DNA of 64,000 bases from Lachnoclostridium phytofermentans (GTDB taxonomy: Bacteria; Bacillota; Clostridia; Lachnospirales; Lachnospiraceae). The stretch lies in NCBI RefSeq assembly GCF_000733755.1, contig NZ_JPOF01000003.1, forward strand, positions 620,001 through 684,000. The letters run 5' to 3'. Below are positions 25,794-36,275 of this stretch, piece by piece. The position numbers were made by a program, and so were the translations under genes. The notes under the pieces were generated by a model that was given only the letters and a program-made list of their open reading frames with translations, was not told where the DNA came from and did not search any database. Numbering within the stretch: the stretch's first letter is position 1; each line of letters begins with the position of its first letter.

Positions 25794-27476
25794 CTATTTT
25801 TCCTTAATATCATCCTCATTAAAGCATTCCTCGATTGCAGCACCTGGAGCAACCATTGGCCAAACTTTATCATCGTTATCTATGATGCAATCTATTACGA
25901 CTGGTTCGTTTAAGGAGAGTGCCTCTTTTAATACAGGTTCTACTTCTTCTTTTTTTGTAATTCGGAAAGCTTTTGCCCCCATCGCTTCCGCCAGCTTAAC
26001 AAAATCAACTTTGTCATTCAGAATCGTTTGAGAATAACGCCTTCCATAGAAGAGAGTTTGCCATTGGCGAACCATTCCAAGAACGTGGTTATTAAATATT
26101 ACCTGTATAATTGGAATATTGTATCGTGTCGCAGTTGCAATCTCGTTCATATTCATACGGAAACAACCATCTCCAGCAATATTAATTACTGTCTTATCTG
26201 GCATCCCGACTTTTGCACCAAGACTTGCCCCAAGGCCATATCCCATCGTTCCTAAACCGCCAGAAGTAATTAATGTTCTAGGCTTTCTATATTTGATGTA
26301 CTGAGCTGCCCACATCTGATGCTGTCCTACTTCAGTTGTAATGATAGCATTCTCCCCTACAAGTTCATCAATTTTTTCCAGGATATATGGACCTGTTAAT
26401 ATATTATTTTGATAAGTTAATGGATGTTTCTTCTTGCTTTCTTCTACTTTATTCATCCATTCTTCATGCGATTGCTGGTCTAATTTCTCATTGATCAAAT
26501 GAAGCACTGCTTTTATATCTCCAATCAATCGTTTGTCAATGATGACATTCTTGTTAATCTCAACCGGATCGATATCAATATGTATCTTCTTTGCATTTTG
26601 TGCAAACCTTGTAGCATTTCCTGTTACTCGGTCGCTAAAACGCGTACCAATCGCGATAAATAAATCACATTCCGTAACACTTAAATTCGAAGTTTTTGTC
26701 CCATGCATTCCAAGCATACCTGTATACCTTGGATGGTCTCCAGGAAAAGCACCCTTCCCCATCAAAGAATCAGTCACAGGACAATCTAAGAGCTCTACAA
26801 ACTCCATCAACTCTCTTTCTGCTCCTGAGATAACAGCACCGCCTCCTACAAATACCATAGGTTTCTTACATCCACGAAGTAAGGTCAGGGTTTCCTCCAA
26901 ATCTTCACTTGTTACTGTTACATATTCATCAAAGGTGATCTCATCTTTAGAAGCCTTTGTGTACTCACATTTTGCCGCTGTTACATCCTTCGTAATATCA
27001 ACCAGAACAGGGCCTGGTCTTCCACTCTTTGCTATCTTAAATGCTCGACGAACCGTATCAGCAAGCTTTGTAATATCTTTTACGATAAAATTATGCTTTG
27101 TGATTGGCATCGTAATTCCAGCAATATCAACCTCTTGAAAACTATCCTTCCCAAGAAGAGGTACTGGAACATTACCTGTGATTGCAACCATAGGAACAGA
27201 ATCCATATAAGCGGTAGCAATACCGGTTACTAAATTTGTTGCACCCGGACCTGACGTTGCAAGACATACACCGACTTTACCAGTTGCTCGTGCATAGCCA
27301 TCCGCAGCATGGGAAGCCCCCTGCTCATGGGAAGTTAAAATATGTTTTATCTCGTCTTGATGACGATAAAGCTCATCATAAATGTTAAGCACCTGACCAC
27401 CTGGATATCCAAATATAGTGTCAACGCCTTGTTCTTTCAAGCACTCGATTAAAATTTGCGAACCGGTTAATAACAT
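25794..27476 (-). CDS. ilvB: Acetolactate synthase large subunit
   Basis: The 560-residue thiamine-diphosphate enzyme joins two pyruvates, or pyruvate and 2-oxobutyrate, in the first common step of branched-chain amino acid synthesis. The N-terminal domain shows IFGYPGGQVLNIYDEL and the catalytic Glu in LTSHEQGASHAADGYAR. The C-terminal ThDP site is GDGCFRMNMNEIATA ending in NNHVLGMVRQWQTLFYGRRY. This is the anabolic (FAD-type) form, not the catabolic AlsS, judged by RQWQ. It lies 206 bases after ilvD and probably shares its T-box transcript. No small subunit gene (ilvN) or ilvC is in the window, so the regulatory subunit must be encoded elsewhere. Confidence 0.95.
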   Translation of the reverse strand: MLLTGSQILIECLKEQGVDTIFGYPGGQVLNIYDELYRHQDEIKHILTSHEQGASHAADGYARATGKVGVCLATSGPGATNLVTGIATAYMDSVPMVAITGNVPVPLLGKDSFQEVDIAGITMPITKHNFIVKDITKLADTVRRAFKIAKSGRPGPVLVDITKDVTAAKCEYTKASKDEITFDEYVTVTSEDLEETLTLLRGCKKPMVFVGGGAVISGAERELMEFVELLDCPVTDSLMGKGAFPGDHPRYTGMLGMHGTKTSNLSVTECDLFIAIGTRFSDRVTGNATRFAQNAKKIHIDIDPVEINKNVIIDKRLIGDIKAVLHLINEKLDQQSHEEWMNKVEESKKKHPLTYQNNILTGPYILEKIDELVGENAIITTEVGQHQMWAAQYIKYRKPRTLITSGGLGTMGYGLGASLGAKVGMPDKTVINIAGDGCFRMNMNEIATATRYNIPIIQVIFNNHVLGMVRQWQTLFYGRRYSQTILNDKVDFVKLAEAMGAKAFRITKKEEVEPVLKEALSLNEPVVIDCIIDNDDKVWPMVAPGAAIEECFNEDDIKEK

Positions 27477-27682
27477 ACTGCACCTCTTTCTCTAGTATCA
27501 TTTTTCTAATTCAAAACAATCGTGTGAAGTTTTAAAATACAAATTTCTAAGTTTATGTCTTTTGTTCACCTAAAAATCCTCTACACACTTACCCCTTTAT
27601 ACTCAAAGTTTTGTGGACATAGTGCAGTCACAAACACTTTATCTAATGAATCTGCTCTCTACCCAAAGCTCTATGCTCTACC

Positions 27683-29356
27683 TTACTTAGCTCGTGGAAC
27701 TTCTAATATTGCACCACGATTTCCCGAAGTAACCATGGCAGTATAGCGGGCAAGGTAGCCTGTTGTTATCTTTGGCTCTCTAGGAATCCAATTTGCTCTT
27801 CTTCTCTTTAATTCCTCATCTGATACTACAAAGTTTAAGGAATTATTCGTGATATCAATTTTAATTATATCACCTTCCTCTACTAGAGCAATATTACCGC
27901 CAACCGCTGCTTCCGGTGATACATGACCTATAGATGCTCCTCTGGATGCACCAGAGAAACGACCATCGGTAATTAATGCTACGGAGGAGCCAAGTCCCAT
28001 ACCAGCGATAGCTGATGTAGGATTTAACATTTCTCTCATACCAGGACCGCCTTTTGGACCTTCATAACGTATGACAACCACATCTCCAGCAACAATTTTT
28101 CCGCCTTTAATTGCTTCAATTGCATCCTCTTCACAATCAAAAACTCTTGCAGGCCCTTCATGTACCATCATCTCAGGCGCTACAGCAGAGCGTTTTACGA
28201 CTGCTGAATCCGGTGCTAGATTTCCCTTTAACACTGCAATTCCACCGGTTTGACTATATGGATTTTCAATTGGACGAATGGTGTCTGGATCTTTATTTAC
28301 GCAACCTTCAATGTTTTCCTTTATGGTCTTACCCGTACAAGTAATTAAGTCCGTATATAATAATCCCTTCTTATCAAGTTCATTCATTACAGCATAGACA
28401 CCGCCAGCTTCGTTTAAATCCTCCATATAAGTATGACCAGCCGGTGCAAGGTGACATAGGTTTGGAGTCTTTGCGCTGATTTCATTTGCAATATCTACAT
28501 TCAGATCAACTCCTGCCTCATGAGCAATTGCTGGTAGATGTAACATACTATTTGTGGAACATCCTAATGCCATGTCAATTGCAAGAGCGTTGAGAAAAGC
28601 CTTCTCGGACATAATATCTCTCGGACGTATATTTTTCTCAAGAAGTTCCATAATCTTCATACCTGCATGCTTAGCAAGTCGAATACGTTCAGAGTATACT
28701 GCTGGAATTGTACCATTCCCTCTAAGTCCCATTCCTAAGGCTTCGGTTAAACAGTTCATACTGTTTGCTGTATACATGCCAGAGCAGGAACCGCAGGTTG
28801 GGCATACTTTATTTTCAAATTCAGTTACTTCCTCTTCTGACATCTTACCCGCAGCATGTGCACCAACTGCTTCAAACATACTACTAAGGCTTCTCTTCTC
28901 ACCGTGGACACGGCCTGCAAGCATTGGTCCACCACTTACGAATATGGTTGGGATATTTACTCTTGCTGCTGCCATCAGTAAGCCTGGAACATTCTTATCA
29001 CAGTTAGGAACCATGACTAATGCATCAAAACTGTGTGCCATAGCCATTGCCTCTGTGGAATCTGCAATTAAATCTCTTGTTACTAGAGAATATTTCATTC
29101 CGATATGTCCCATAGCAATCCCGTCACAAACTGCAATTGCTGGGAATACGATAGGAGTTCCACCCGCCATCGCAACCCCTAATTTTACGGCTTCCACTAT
29201 CTTATCGAGATTCATATGTCCTGGTACAATTTCATTATAAGAACTTACTATACCAATAAGTGGCTTTTCTAACTCTTCCTTGGTTAATCCCAAAGCATTA
29301 AATAAAGATCTATGAGGTGCCTGCTGCATCCCTTTGGTTACTGCATCACTTTTCAT
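27683..29356 (-). CDS. ilvD: Dihydroxy-acid dehydratase
   Basis: The 557-residue iron-sulfur enzyme dehydrates 2,3-dihydroxy acids to 2-oxo acids for valine, isoleucine and leucine. Cluster ligands are seen in [10 protein letters not shown] and [20 protein letters not shown]. Other family segments are [41 protein letters not shown] and [20 protein letters not shown]. The length is normal. AGAAAGG precedes the ATG. It is the first gene behind the T-box leader at 29633-30030, so it is expected to rise when a branched-chain tRNA is uncharged. Confidence 0.97.
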   Translation of the reverse strand: MKSDAVTKGMQQAPHRSLFNALGLTKEELEKPLIGIVSSYNEIVPGHMNLDKIVEAVKLGVAMAGGTPIVFPAIAVCDGIAMGHIGMKYSLVTRDLIADSTEAMAMAHSFDALVMVPNCDKNVPGLLMAAARVNIPTIFVSGGPMLAGRVHGEKRSLSSMFEAVGAHAAGKMSEEEVTEFENKVCPTCGSCSGMYTANSMNCLTEALGMGLRGNGTIPAVYSERIRLAKHAGMKIMELLEKNIRPRDIMSEKAFLNALAIDMALGCSTNSMLHLPAIAHEAGVDLNVDIANEISAKTPNLCHLAPAGHTYMEDLNEAGGVYAVMNELDKKGLLYTDLITCTGKTIKENIEGCVNKDPDTIRPIENPYSQTGGIAVLKGNLAPDSAVVKRSAVAPEMMVHEGPARVFDCEEDAIEAIKGGKIVAGDVVVIRYEGPKGGPGMREMLNPTSAIAGMGLGSSVALITDGRFSGASRGASIGHVSPEAAVGGNIALVEEGDIIKIDITNNSLNFVVSDEELKRRRANWIPREPKITTGYLARYTAMVTSGNRGAILEVPRAK

Positions 29357-29379
29357 ACTTTCACACCTTTCTTTCTTGT

Positions 29380-29480
29380 AATTTCTTTTTACTAACTTCT
29401 TTAAGTAACTTCTTTTTACTAATTTCTTTTACTAAGTTCACTAACTTCTTTTTACTAATTTCTTTTACATAGTTCTTTTT
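29380..29480. repeat. Low-complexity repeats between the T-box and ilvD
   Basis: The segment CTTCTTTTTACTAATTTC and close variants recur three times in about 100 bases. It lies in the untranslated part of the ilvD message. On the minus strand it is an A/G-rich, unstructured tract. Confidence 0.6.
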
Positions 29481-29632
29481 ATATATTTCTTTCATTATCT
29501 CTTATAACTATTCTCTTCCCTACTTCCTACAAGCATTATTACAATCCCATTCTCTGATCAGTCACTACGTTTTAACTGAAACTTATAAGGACTCAATTGC
29601 TATGCTTGAATATAAAACCGATATCTAAAGTA

Positions 29633-29975
29633 TAAAAAAACGCCCGCCATAAGCAAGTATGCTTAGGGCGAACGTAATATCCGTGGTACCACCTAAATTC
29701 AGAATTTCTTCTGCTCTCTACGGTACAGGCCACTCTTCATTAAGCAGAACCAATACCGTTTCCTTTTAACGGTGGACATCCGTTGAAGCCTACTAAGTAA
29801 CTACTGTTCGGTTCAAAGCTCCGAGGCTACTTCCCGGTACATTGGATTTCATTCCTGTACCACATGGCTGTTAGTTTCCTTTCGCCAATGCTACGAATCT
29901 CACGAAGACTTTCACCCGCCGTCTTCTCTCTTTGCTTCGATTCCGTAAGTACTCCTCCTCATCAATGCCTTTAAA
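29633..29975 (-). promoter_or_regulatory. T-box leader of ilvD-ilvB
   Basis: On the minus strand the leader contains AGAGAGAAGACGGCGGGTG with AAAGTCTTC (stem I distal part), the T-box GGTGGTACCACGG at about 29682-29694 and the terminator GCCC/GGGC stem with seven U at 29633-29670. Uncharged tRNA pairing at the T-box prevents the terminator. The gene context predicts a branched-chain specifier. I could not fix the specifier codon with confidence from stem I. Confidence 0.9.
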
Positions 29976-30040
29976 CTATTGATTTATGTATCCAATTGTA
30001 ACTATTTAACTGTTTAAAATTTCTGATTGTATTGCACTTT

Positions 30041-30069
30041 AGTCTAGCAGAACTTTAATTTAAAGTCAA
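30041..30069 (-). promoter_or_regulatory. Promoter of the T-box/ilvDB transcript
   Basis: On the minus strand TTGACT, a 17-base spacer and TAGACT lie just upstream of the T-box leader. Spacing and position are ideal for a sigma-A promoter. Confidence 0.75.
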
Positions 30070-30140
30070 CTATCTTTTCAATATTATTATTTTATGGTAG
30101 CTATAACTTTTATCACTTGTTCAAACCCTCGTTATAACTT

Positions 30141-30187
30141 AAAAGAGTTAAGAAAGCTACTAATAATTCTACTTTCTTAACTCTTTT
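30141..30187 (-). terminator. Terminator after pepT
   Basis: AAAAGAGTTAAGAAAG and CTTTCTTAACTCTTTTT pair within 40-85 bases of the pepT stop. T runs flank both sides. Confidence 0.75.
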
Positions 30188-30223
30188 TACAATACTTTTC
30201 TTACGCCTTTGAAACGTCAGTCT

Positions 30224-31447
30224 CTATTTGGCATATAATTCAATTATCTTCACTAAAAGTTCAACCACCTTCTCCATCGCATTGATAGAAACATACTCAT
30301 AGCGACCATGATAGTTTTCGCCACCAGTGCAAAGATTTGGACAAGGAAGTCCCATAAAGGACAAACGGGCTCCATCGGTACCACCGCGAATTGGAACGAT
30401 ATTTGGAGTTATATCTAATACCTCCATAGCCTCTTTCGCACGTTCAATTAAATGCATATGTGGTTCTACTTTTTCTTTCATATTATAATAGTTATCTTTG
30501 ATCTCTGCGGTAAAGGTATCTTTCCCATACTTCTCATTTAAAAATTCGCAAGCTCTTTTAAATAACTTCTTCTTTTCTTCAAACTTCTCTTTATTGTGAT
30601 CTCTGATAATATAATGAAGTGTTGCAGCATCCACAGATCCCTCTATCTTATCAAGATGATAAAATCCTTCATAGCCTTCTGTGTATGCAGGGTTTTCAGA
30701 TACTGGAAGCATCTGATGAAACTCCATACCAAGTAACACAGCATTCTTCATTTTCCCCTTTGCACTACCTGGATGAATGCTGGTTCCTCTTACTTTTAAC
30801 TTAGCGCCTGCTGCATTGAAGTTCTCGTATTCGATCTCGCCAAGTGTACTTCCATCTACGGTATACGCAAAATCTGCTCCAAAGCCTTCCACATCAAAAA
30901 AATCTACTCCGCGACCAACTTCTTCGTCAGGGGTAAAACCAATCTGAATGGTTCCATGTTCGATTTCCGGATGAGTTAACAAGTACTCTACCATTGTCAT
31001 AATCTCTGCAATACCTGCTTTATCATCGGCACCAAGCAAAGTGGTTCCGTCCGTTACCACCAAGTCTTCGCCCTCATTATTCTTAAGCTTTGGAAATTGT
31101 TTTGGTGACATTACAATTCCTAACTCTTCATTTAATACAATATCTCCGCCATCATAGTTCTTCACTACCCTAGGCTTAACATTTTCACCGCTGATAGCTG
31201 GAGAAGTATCCATATGCGCAACAAATCCAAGGACAGGTACTTTCTTCGTTGTAGTAGCTGGAATTGTAGCATACACATAACAATGTTCACTCATTCGAAC
31301 ATTCGTAGCACCTAACGCTTTTAATTCCTGTTCTAAGGCCTTTGCAAGTACCCATTGCCTATCGGTACTAGGAACCGATTCTTGATCATCTTCTGATGTT
31401 GTGTGATAACTAACATATGTTAAAAAACGTTCTAATACATTAGACAT
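30224..31447 (-). CDS. pepT: Peptidase T (tripeptide aminopeptidase)
   Basis: The 407-residue cytoplasmic M20 metallopeptidase removes N-terminal residues from tripeptides. The di-zinc ligands lie in [43 protein letters not shown] and [14 protein letters not shown], and [18 protein letters not shown] with [15 protein letters not shown] completes the site. The length is typical. The start at 31447 has AGAGGT upstream. A small GGCG/CGCC hairpin at 31463-31476 lies directly before the ribosome binding site, a pattern also seen at leuD and mutY. It is monocistronic. Confidence 0.95.
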   Translation of the reverse strand: MSNVLERFLTYVSYHTTSEDDQESVPSTDRQWVLAKALEQELKALGATNVRMSEHCYVYATIPATTTKKVPVLGFVAHMDTSPAISGENVKPRVVKNYDGGDIVLNEELGIVMSPKQFPKLKNNEGEDLVVTDGTTLLGADDKAGIAEIMTMVEYLLTHPEIEHGTIQIGFTPDEEVGRGVDFFDVEGFGADFAYTVDGSTLGEIEYENFNAAGAKLKVRGTSIHPGSAKGKMKNAVLLGMEFHQMLPVSENPAYTEGYEGFYHLDKIEGSVDAATLHYIIRDHNKEKFEEKKKLFKRACEFLNEKYGKDTFTAEIKDNYYNMKEKVEPHMHLIERAKEAMEVLDITPNIVPIRGGTDGARLSFMGLPCPNLCTGGENYHGRYEYVSINAMEKVVELLVKIIELYAK

Positions 31448-31462
31448 ATTAACCTCTATTCT

Positions 31463-31476
31463 GGCGTCTAATCGCC
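31463..31476 (-). promoter_or_regulatory. Short hairpin before the pepT ribosome binding site
   Basis: On the minus strand the leader reads GGCGATTAGACGCC, then AGAATAGAGGTTAATATG. The same hairpin - GAAT - AGAGG - ATG order occurs before leuD and mutY. Confidence 0.5.
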
Positions 31477-31747
31477 TTTTTAATTACCGTTCCAATTGGA
31501 AACGGAGATACGACTTTTTATGGTGTTTCCATAGACATATTTCCTATAGTATAAGCAAAATCTTTCTCTCCTATGTCTCACCAGTTTGTAATTTAACTTG
31601 TATGTAAATTTTACTACATTTTCTTAGTCTTCGCAAGCAAACTGTCGTTATCGAGATAATCCTTTTATACTATAAATTATGGTGATTTACAAGAAGATAA
31701 AGCTAAGTCACGAAGCAATTTACTATATTTCTATGATAAAAACTTAA

Positions 31748-31802
31748 AAAAGCTATTGTAATCGCTACCTCTCCCTTGAAGAAACAGCGTTACAACAGCT
31801 TT
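31748..31802 (-). terminator. Terminator after purL
   Basis: AAAGCTATTGTAATCGCT and AGCGTTACAACAGCTTT can pair with one or two mismatches. The minus-strand transcript then runs into six U. It lies about 200 bases after the purL stop. Confidence 0.65.
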
Positions 31803-31832
31803 ATGATTACTCTCTACTCTCCACGAACAACC

Positions 31833-31866
31833 CTAGTATCAGTTCCCTAACTGATACTAGCTTCTT
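31833..31866 (+). terminator. Plus-strand terminator hairpin without a plus-strand gene
   Basis: CTAGTATCAGTT and AACTGATACTAG form a perfect 12-bp stem with a 4-base loop, followed on the plus strand by CTTCTTTTTT. No plus-strand gene precedes it, so it may end a small RNA or an antisense transcript from the pepT promoter region. Confidence 0.6.
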
Positions 31867-32007
31867 TTTTATATGTTACCTTATATCAAATACTCCTCTT
31901 TTGTATCTCCCTATGATTTCTTGCACTTGCAAGTAAAGATACAAAGAAATCATTTACTCATAAATTATTTTTAAGAATTAACTCATTGAAAGGTTATTTA
32001 AGTAATA

Positions 32008-35000
32008 TTATTTAAAATAGGAGACACCAGACTCAAATATATTCTGATTCTGATTTCCATAGATATTTAAAGCCACACCGTCTCCACGACGTTCGGAGTG
32101 AGCCATCTTACCAAGAACTCGGCCATCTGGACTTGTGATACCTTCAATTGCATAATAGGAACCGTTTGGATTAAAGTCTTCTTCCATCGTTGGATTTCCA
32201 CTAACATCAACATACTGAGTAGCAATCTGTCCATTAGTAGCAAGTTTTTTTAGCCACTCTTCATTCGCAACAAAGCGTCCTTCTCCATGAGATGCAGGAA
32301 TGGAGTAAACTCCGCCAAGCTCCGCTTTCATTAACCAAGGAGATTTATTGGATACTACTTTGGTATATACCGATTTCGATATATGGCGTCCAATATTATT
32401 CATCGCCAAGGTTGGTGAATCAGCTGTCTGTGGCATAATCTCACCATATGGAACTAGACCAAGTTTAATCACTGCCTGGAACCCATTACAGATACCAAGT
32501 ACTAAGCCATCTTTTATTTTCAATAGGTCATTGACTGCATCACTAATGCGAACATTTCGGAAAGCTGTAGCGATAAACTTACCAGATCCATCTGGCTCAT
32601 CACCAGCTGAAAATCCACCTGGGAACATTAAGATCTGCGCTTCCTTAATCGCTTTTTCAAAAGCATCGACAGACTCTTTAATATTTCTCTCGTCTAAGTT
32701 CTTAAATACTACTGTATTAACCTCTGCACCAGCTAGCTCGAAAGCACGTAAGCTGTCATATTCACAGTTTGTTCCCGGGAACACCGGTATAAATACTTTA
32801 GGCTTTGCTATCTTATTCTTTGCCGTATAAATAGTCTTTGCATCAAATAAAGTACATGGAACCTTCTCTTTTTCCATTTCCCCGACCATATTAGAACGAG
32901 TTGGAAATACCTTTTCTAAGGTGTTTGACCATGCAGATAATGCTTCATCTATCGTAATAGACATTTCTTTATAGGTAAAGGTGTGAGACTCAGTAACTGT
33001 ACCTACCATCTGATACGAAATATTGACTGAATCTATCTTTGCTAAATCTGCTTCACTTATTTCAGCTACAATATCTCCGTAAGCAGGCCCAAATAAATCA
33101 GTTTCTGTAAGATTAGCATTAAAGTTTACCCCTAACTGATTTCCAAATGCCATCTTAGACACACTTTCTGCTATACCCTTAGCACCTAGAGCATACGCCG
33201 ATACAATTACCTTCTCATGAATTAACTTAGTTATAGTCTCATATAGATTTTGTAATTGTTCATATGCTGGCAATTCATAGGCATCTTTTTTTATTGAGAA
33301 ACGTATTAAACGATTACCAGTCTTCTTTAATTCAGGAGTTACTACCTCGTTAGCTTTCGCAACATCAACAGCAAAGGAAACTAGGGTAGGTGGAACATCA
33401 ATGTCATTGAAGGTACCTGACATACTATCCTTACCACCAATAGATGGAAGACCTAGCTTCATCTGAGCATCATAAGCACCCAGTAATGCTGTTAATGGTT
33501 CCCCCCATCGGCGTGCATCATCACCAAGTCTTCTGAAATACTCCTGGAAGGTAAAACGAATCTTTTTATGGTCACCACCTGCTGCTACGATTTTAGCAAC
33601 CGACGAGATTACTGCATAAACTGCACCATGGAAAGGACTCCAGCTACTTAGGTATGGATCATAACCATAACTCATCATCGTTACAGTATCGCATGCACCG
33701 TGAAGAACCGGAAGCTTTGCAATCATCGTCTGGACAGGTGTTAATTGATATTTCCCACCGTACGGCATTGTCACAGTGGCGGCTCCGATTGAGCTATCAA
33801 ACATCTCTACTAAACCTTTTTTGGAACAGATATTAAGGTCAGAAAGCATGGATAACCACTGTTCTTTGATTGATTTATTAGCTTTTTCTCTTATTTCTCT
33901 CGAATTTTGTGTATTCGAAGTTTCTTCTATGGAAGAGGCAGTTACTAAACTTTCACCACTTATCTTTCCAGTACTTGCAGCTGGATAGAAGGCACCAGAT
34001 TTAAAGTAATTCTCTTCTTCCTTAGGCATCGTTACAACCGCAGTTGCCTCCTGGTGAGCACCGTTGGTATTTAAAAATTCTCTTGAGATATCTACAATTA
34101 CCTTACCGCGCCAACGAAGTACTAATCTAGGTTCTTCTGTAACCACTGCTACTTCAACAGCTTCTAGATTTTCCTCTTCTGCAAAAAGAAGCATTTGCTT
34201 TACATCTTTTTTATCTACAACGATAGCCATACGTTCCTGAGATTCTGAGATTGCAAGCTCTGTTCCATCTAATCCTGCATACTTCTTAGGAACCTTATCT
34301 AAATCAATTATAAGTCCATCTGCTAATTCTCCAATTGCAACGGAAACACCACCAGCACCAAAGTCATTACATTTCTTAATTAGCTTAGAAACCTCTTCTC
34401 TACGGAATAATCTTTGTAACTTACGCTCGGTTGGTGCATTTCCTTTCTGTACCTCTGCACCACAAGTGTGAATGGACTCTGTAGTGTGTACCTTGGAAGA
34501 TCCGGTAGCACCACCACAACCATCACGCCCTGTACGTCCACCCATCAAGATGATGACATCACCTGGATCAGAATTCTCACGGATAACATTCTTTCTTGGT
34601 GCAGCACCCATAACAGCGCCAATTTCCATACGTTTTGCTACATAATTTGGATGATAGATTTCATCTACTAAACCAGTTGCTAGACCTATCTGATTTCCAT
34701 AGGAGCTATAACCTTTGGCAGCTCCTGTTACAATTTTTCTTTGTGGAAGCTTACCCTGTAGCGTATCCTTTATGGATACTGTTGGATCTGCTGCTCCGGT
34801 TACTCTCATTGCCTGATACACATAACCACGACCAGATAATGGATCACGAATTGCTCCACCTAGACAGGTTGCGGCTCCACCAAATGGTTCAATTTCTGTT
34901 GGATGATTATGCGTTTCATTCTTAAAGAATACCAGCCATTCTTCTGTCTTGCCATCGATTTCAACCGGCACTACAATAGAACAAGCATTGATTTCATCGG

Positions 35001-35892
35001 AAACTTCCATATCTTCAAGCTTGCCATCTGCCTTCAGCTTCTTCATTGCAAGTAAAGCAATGTCCATTAATGAAATGTACTTATCTTTTCTATCTTTATA
35101 AAGAAGTTTTCTATTTGCTTTATAATCTTCATATGCAGTCTTAATTGGATCCTTATAAAAACCTTCTTCAAAGTCTACCTTGGTTAGTTCTGTTAAGAAG
35201 GTAGTATGACGACAATGATCTGACCAGTAGGTATCTAATACACGAATTTCGGTAACAGATGGATCTCTCTTTTCTTCCTTAGCAAAATAATTCTGAATAT
35301 GCTTAAAATCAGCATAGGTCATTGCTAAATTTAGTGATTCATATAAAGAATGAAACTCAGAATCCCCCATGTTTTGAAATCCAGTTAAGTAAGGAACGTC
35401 TTCTGGTACCTCAAACTCTGTAATTAAAGTATCTGGTTTTACTTCGTCTGTTTCCCTGGAATCCACAGGATTAATACAATATTGCTTGATACGCTCAAAA
35501 TCTTCTTCTGCTAAAGTACCACTTAATACATAAGTAGTCGCAGAATGAATGACAGGCTCTTCTTTTTCATTTAACAACTTAACACATTGCTCAGCAGAAT
35601 CTGCACGTTGGTCAAATTGTCCTGGAAGATACTCCACAGAGAATACTTTATCCTCTTTTTCATATGGAAACTTCTCTTCAAATAATTCATCGATCGGAGG
35701 TTCTGAAAACACAGTACCAAGTGCCTTTTGATAGGTTTCCTCACTTACATTCTCTATATCATAACGGATTAAAACACGCACATCTGTTAGTGTCTTAAGC
35801 CCTAAATAACTTCTAAGCTCTTCTTTTAGCTCTTTTGCACGCACTGCATAAGGTACTTTTTTCTCTACATATACTCTTTTGACACTTCCCAC
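32008..35892 (-). CDS. purL: Phosphoribosylformylglycinamidine synthase, single-chain type
   Basis: The 1294-residue enzyme converts FGAR, glutamine and ATP to FGAM in purine synthesis. Two AIR-synthase-type halves follow an N-terminal domain, with FFKNETHNHPTEIEPFGGAATCLGG, written here in two parts as FFKNETHNHPTEIEPFGG and AATCLGG, and SIGGKDSMSGTF. The C-terminal ~260 residues are a class I glutaminase, with the nucleophile Cys in LVLGICNGFQAVIKLG and HGEGRFVANEEW. I chose the GTG at 35890-35892 because GGAGGT lies six bases upstream; a longer ATG reading to 35937 would bury that site. Single-chain PurL replaces the PurS/Q/L set of many Firmicutes. No other pur gene is adjacent. Confidence 0.95.
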   Translation of the reverse strand: MGSVKRVYVEKKVPYAVRAKELKEELRSYLGLKTLTDVRVLIRYDIENVSEETYQKALGTVFSEPPIDELFEEKFPYEKEDKVFSVEYLPGQFDQRADSAEQCVKLLNEKEEPVIHSATTYVLSGTLAEEDFERIKQYCINPVDSRETDEVKPDTLITEFEVPEDVPYLTGFQNMGDSEFHSLYESLNLAMTYADFKHIQNYFAKEEKRDPSVTEIRVLDTYWSDHCRHTTFLTELTKVDFEEGFYKDPIKTAYEDYKANRKLLYKDRKDKYISLMDIALLAMKKLKADGKLEDMEVSDEINACSIVVPVEIDGKTEEWLVFFKNETHNHPTEIEPFGGAATCLGGAIRDPLSGRGYVYQAMRVTGAADPTVSIKDTLQGKLPQRKIVTGAAKGYSSYGNQIGLATGLVDEIYHPNYVAKRMEIGAVMGAAPRKNVIRENSDPGDVIILMGGRTGRDGCGGATGSSKVHTTESIHTCGAEVQKGNAPTERKLQRLFRREEVSKLIKKCNDFGAGGVSVAIGELADGLIIDLDKVPKKYAGLDGTELAISESQERMAIVVDKKDVKQMLLFAEEENLEAVEVAVVTEEPRLVLRWRGKVIVDISREFLNTNGAHQEATAVVTMPKEEENYFKSGAFYPAASTGKISGESLVTASSIEETSNTQNSREIREKANKSIKEQWLSMLSDLNICSKKGLVEMFDSSIGAATVTMPYGGKYQLTPVQTMIAKLPVLHGACDTVTMMSYGYDPYLSSWSPFHGAVYAVISSVAKIVAAGGDHKKIRFTFQEYFRRLGDDARRWGEPLTALLGAYDAQMKLGLPSIGGKDSMSGTFNDIDVPPTLVSFAVDVAKANEVVTPELKKTGNRLIRFSIKKDAYELPAYEQLQNLYETITKLIHEKVIVSAYALGAKGIAESVSKMAFGNQLGVNFNANLTETDLFGPAYGDIVAEISEADLAKIDSVNISYQMVGTVTESHTFTYKEMSITIDEALSAWSNTLEKVFPTRSNMVGEMEKEKVPCTLFDAKTIYTAKNKIAKPKVFIPVFPGTNCEYDSLRAFELAGAEVNTVVFKNLDERNIKESVDAFEKAIKEAQILMFPGGFSAGDEPDGSGKFIATAFRNVRISDAVNDLLKIKDGLVLGICNGFQAVIKLGLVPYGEIMPQTADSPTLAMNNIGRHISKSVYTKVVSNKSPWLMKAELGGVYSIPASHGEGRFVANEEWLKKLATNGQIATQYVDVSGNPTMEEDFNPNGSYYAIEGITSPDGRVLGKMAHSERRGDGVALNIYGNQNQNIFESGVSYFK

Positions 35893-36275
35893 GTCATTAC
35901 CTCCGTATATTTTTCTAGGTTTTTGTGTATACTTCATCTTTTTTGGTTATATTTATTATAGCATAGGCGTATTTATAAATGAAATTAATATATATGAAAT
36001 ATTTCATTAGGTGAACTAATAAAGCCAACTAGTAAATTATCAGGATTAAGTTCTGTTTAACTTTCAGTCAATAAGACAGTGCACTAGACAATCTTTCCTG
36101 TCTAGTGTACAATATGTATACAATTTTATAGTGTAAAATAAAGTATACCTTAAAATTGTATGACTATTTTATCTAGTCTAAAACGCTATAAACTAGCTCA
36201 CTCAAACAGTAATTGTAGGTGATGAAGCTAGCATGCGTGGTCTAGAATTTTTGTGGAATACTCGGAGGAAATCAT
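35893..36275. other. Divergent intergenic region between purL and the MraY-like gene
   Basis: No gene is visible. TATAAT lies near 35955-35960 on the purL side (minus strand). A stem CACTAGACA/TGTCTAGTG is at 36082-36107 with an 8-base loop. No purine riboswitch consensus was found in front of purL. Confidence 0.5.

Noticed and set aside
26533-27138. A 201-codon frame antisense to ilvB
   Set aside because: A shadow of the well-supported ilvB gene without a ribosome binding site.
28554-29240. A 228-codon frame antisense to ilvD
   Set aside because: It mirrors the codon bias of ilvD on the other strand and has no start signal; the protein resembles nothing known to me.
32348-32830. A 160-codon plus-strand frame inside purL
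   Set aside because: Antisense shadow of the glutaminase domain of purL.
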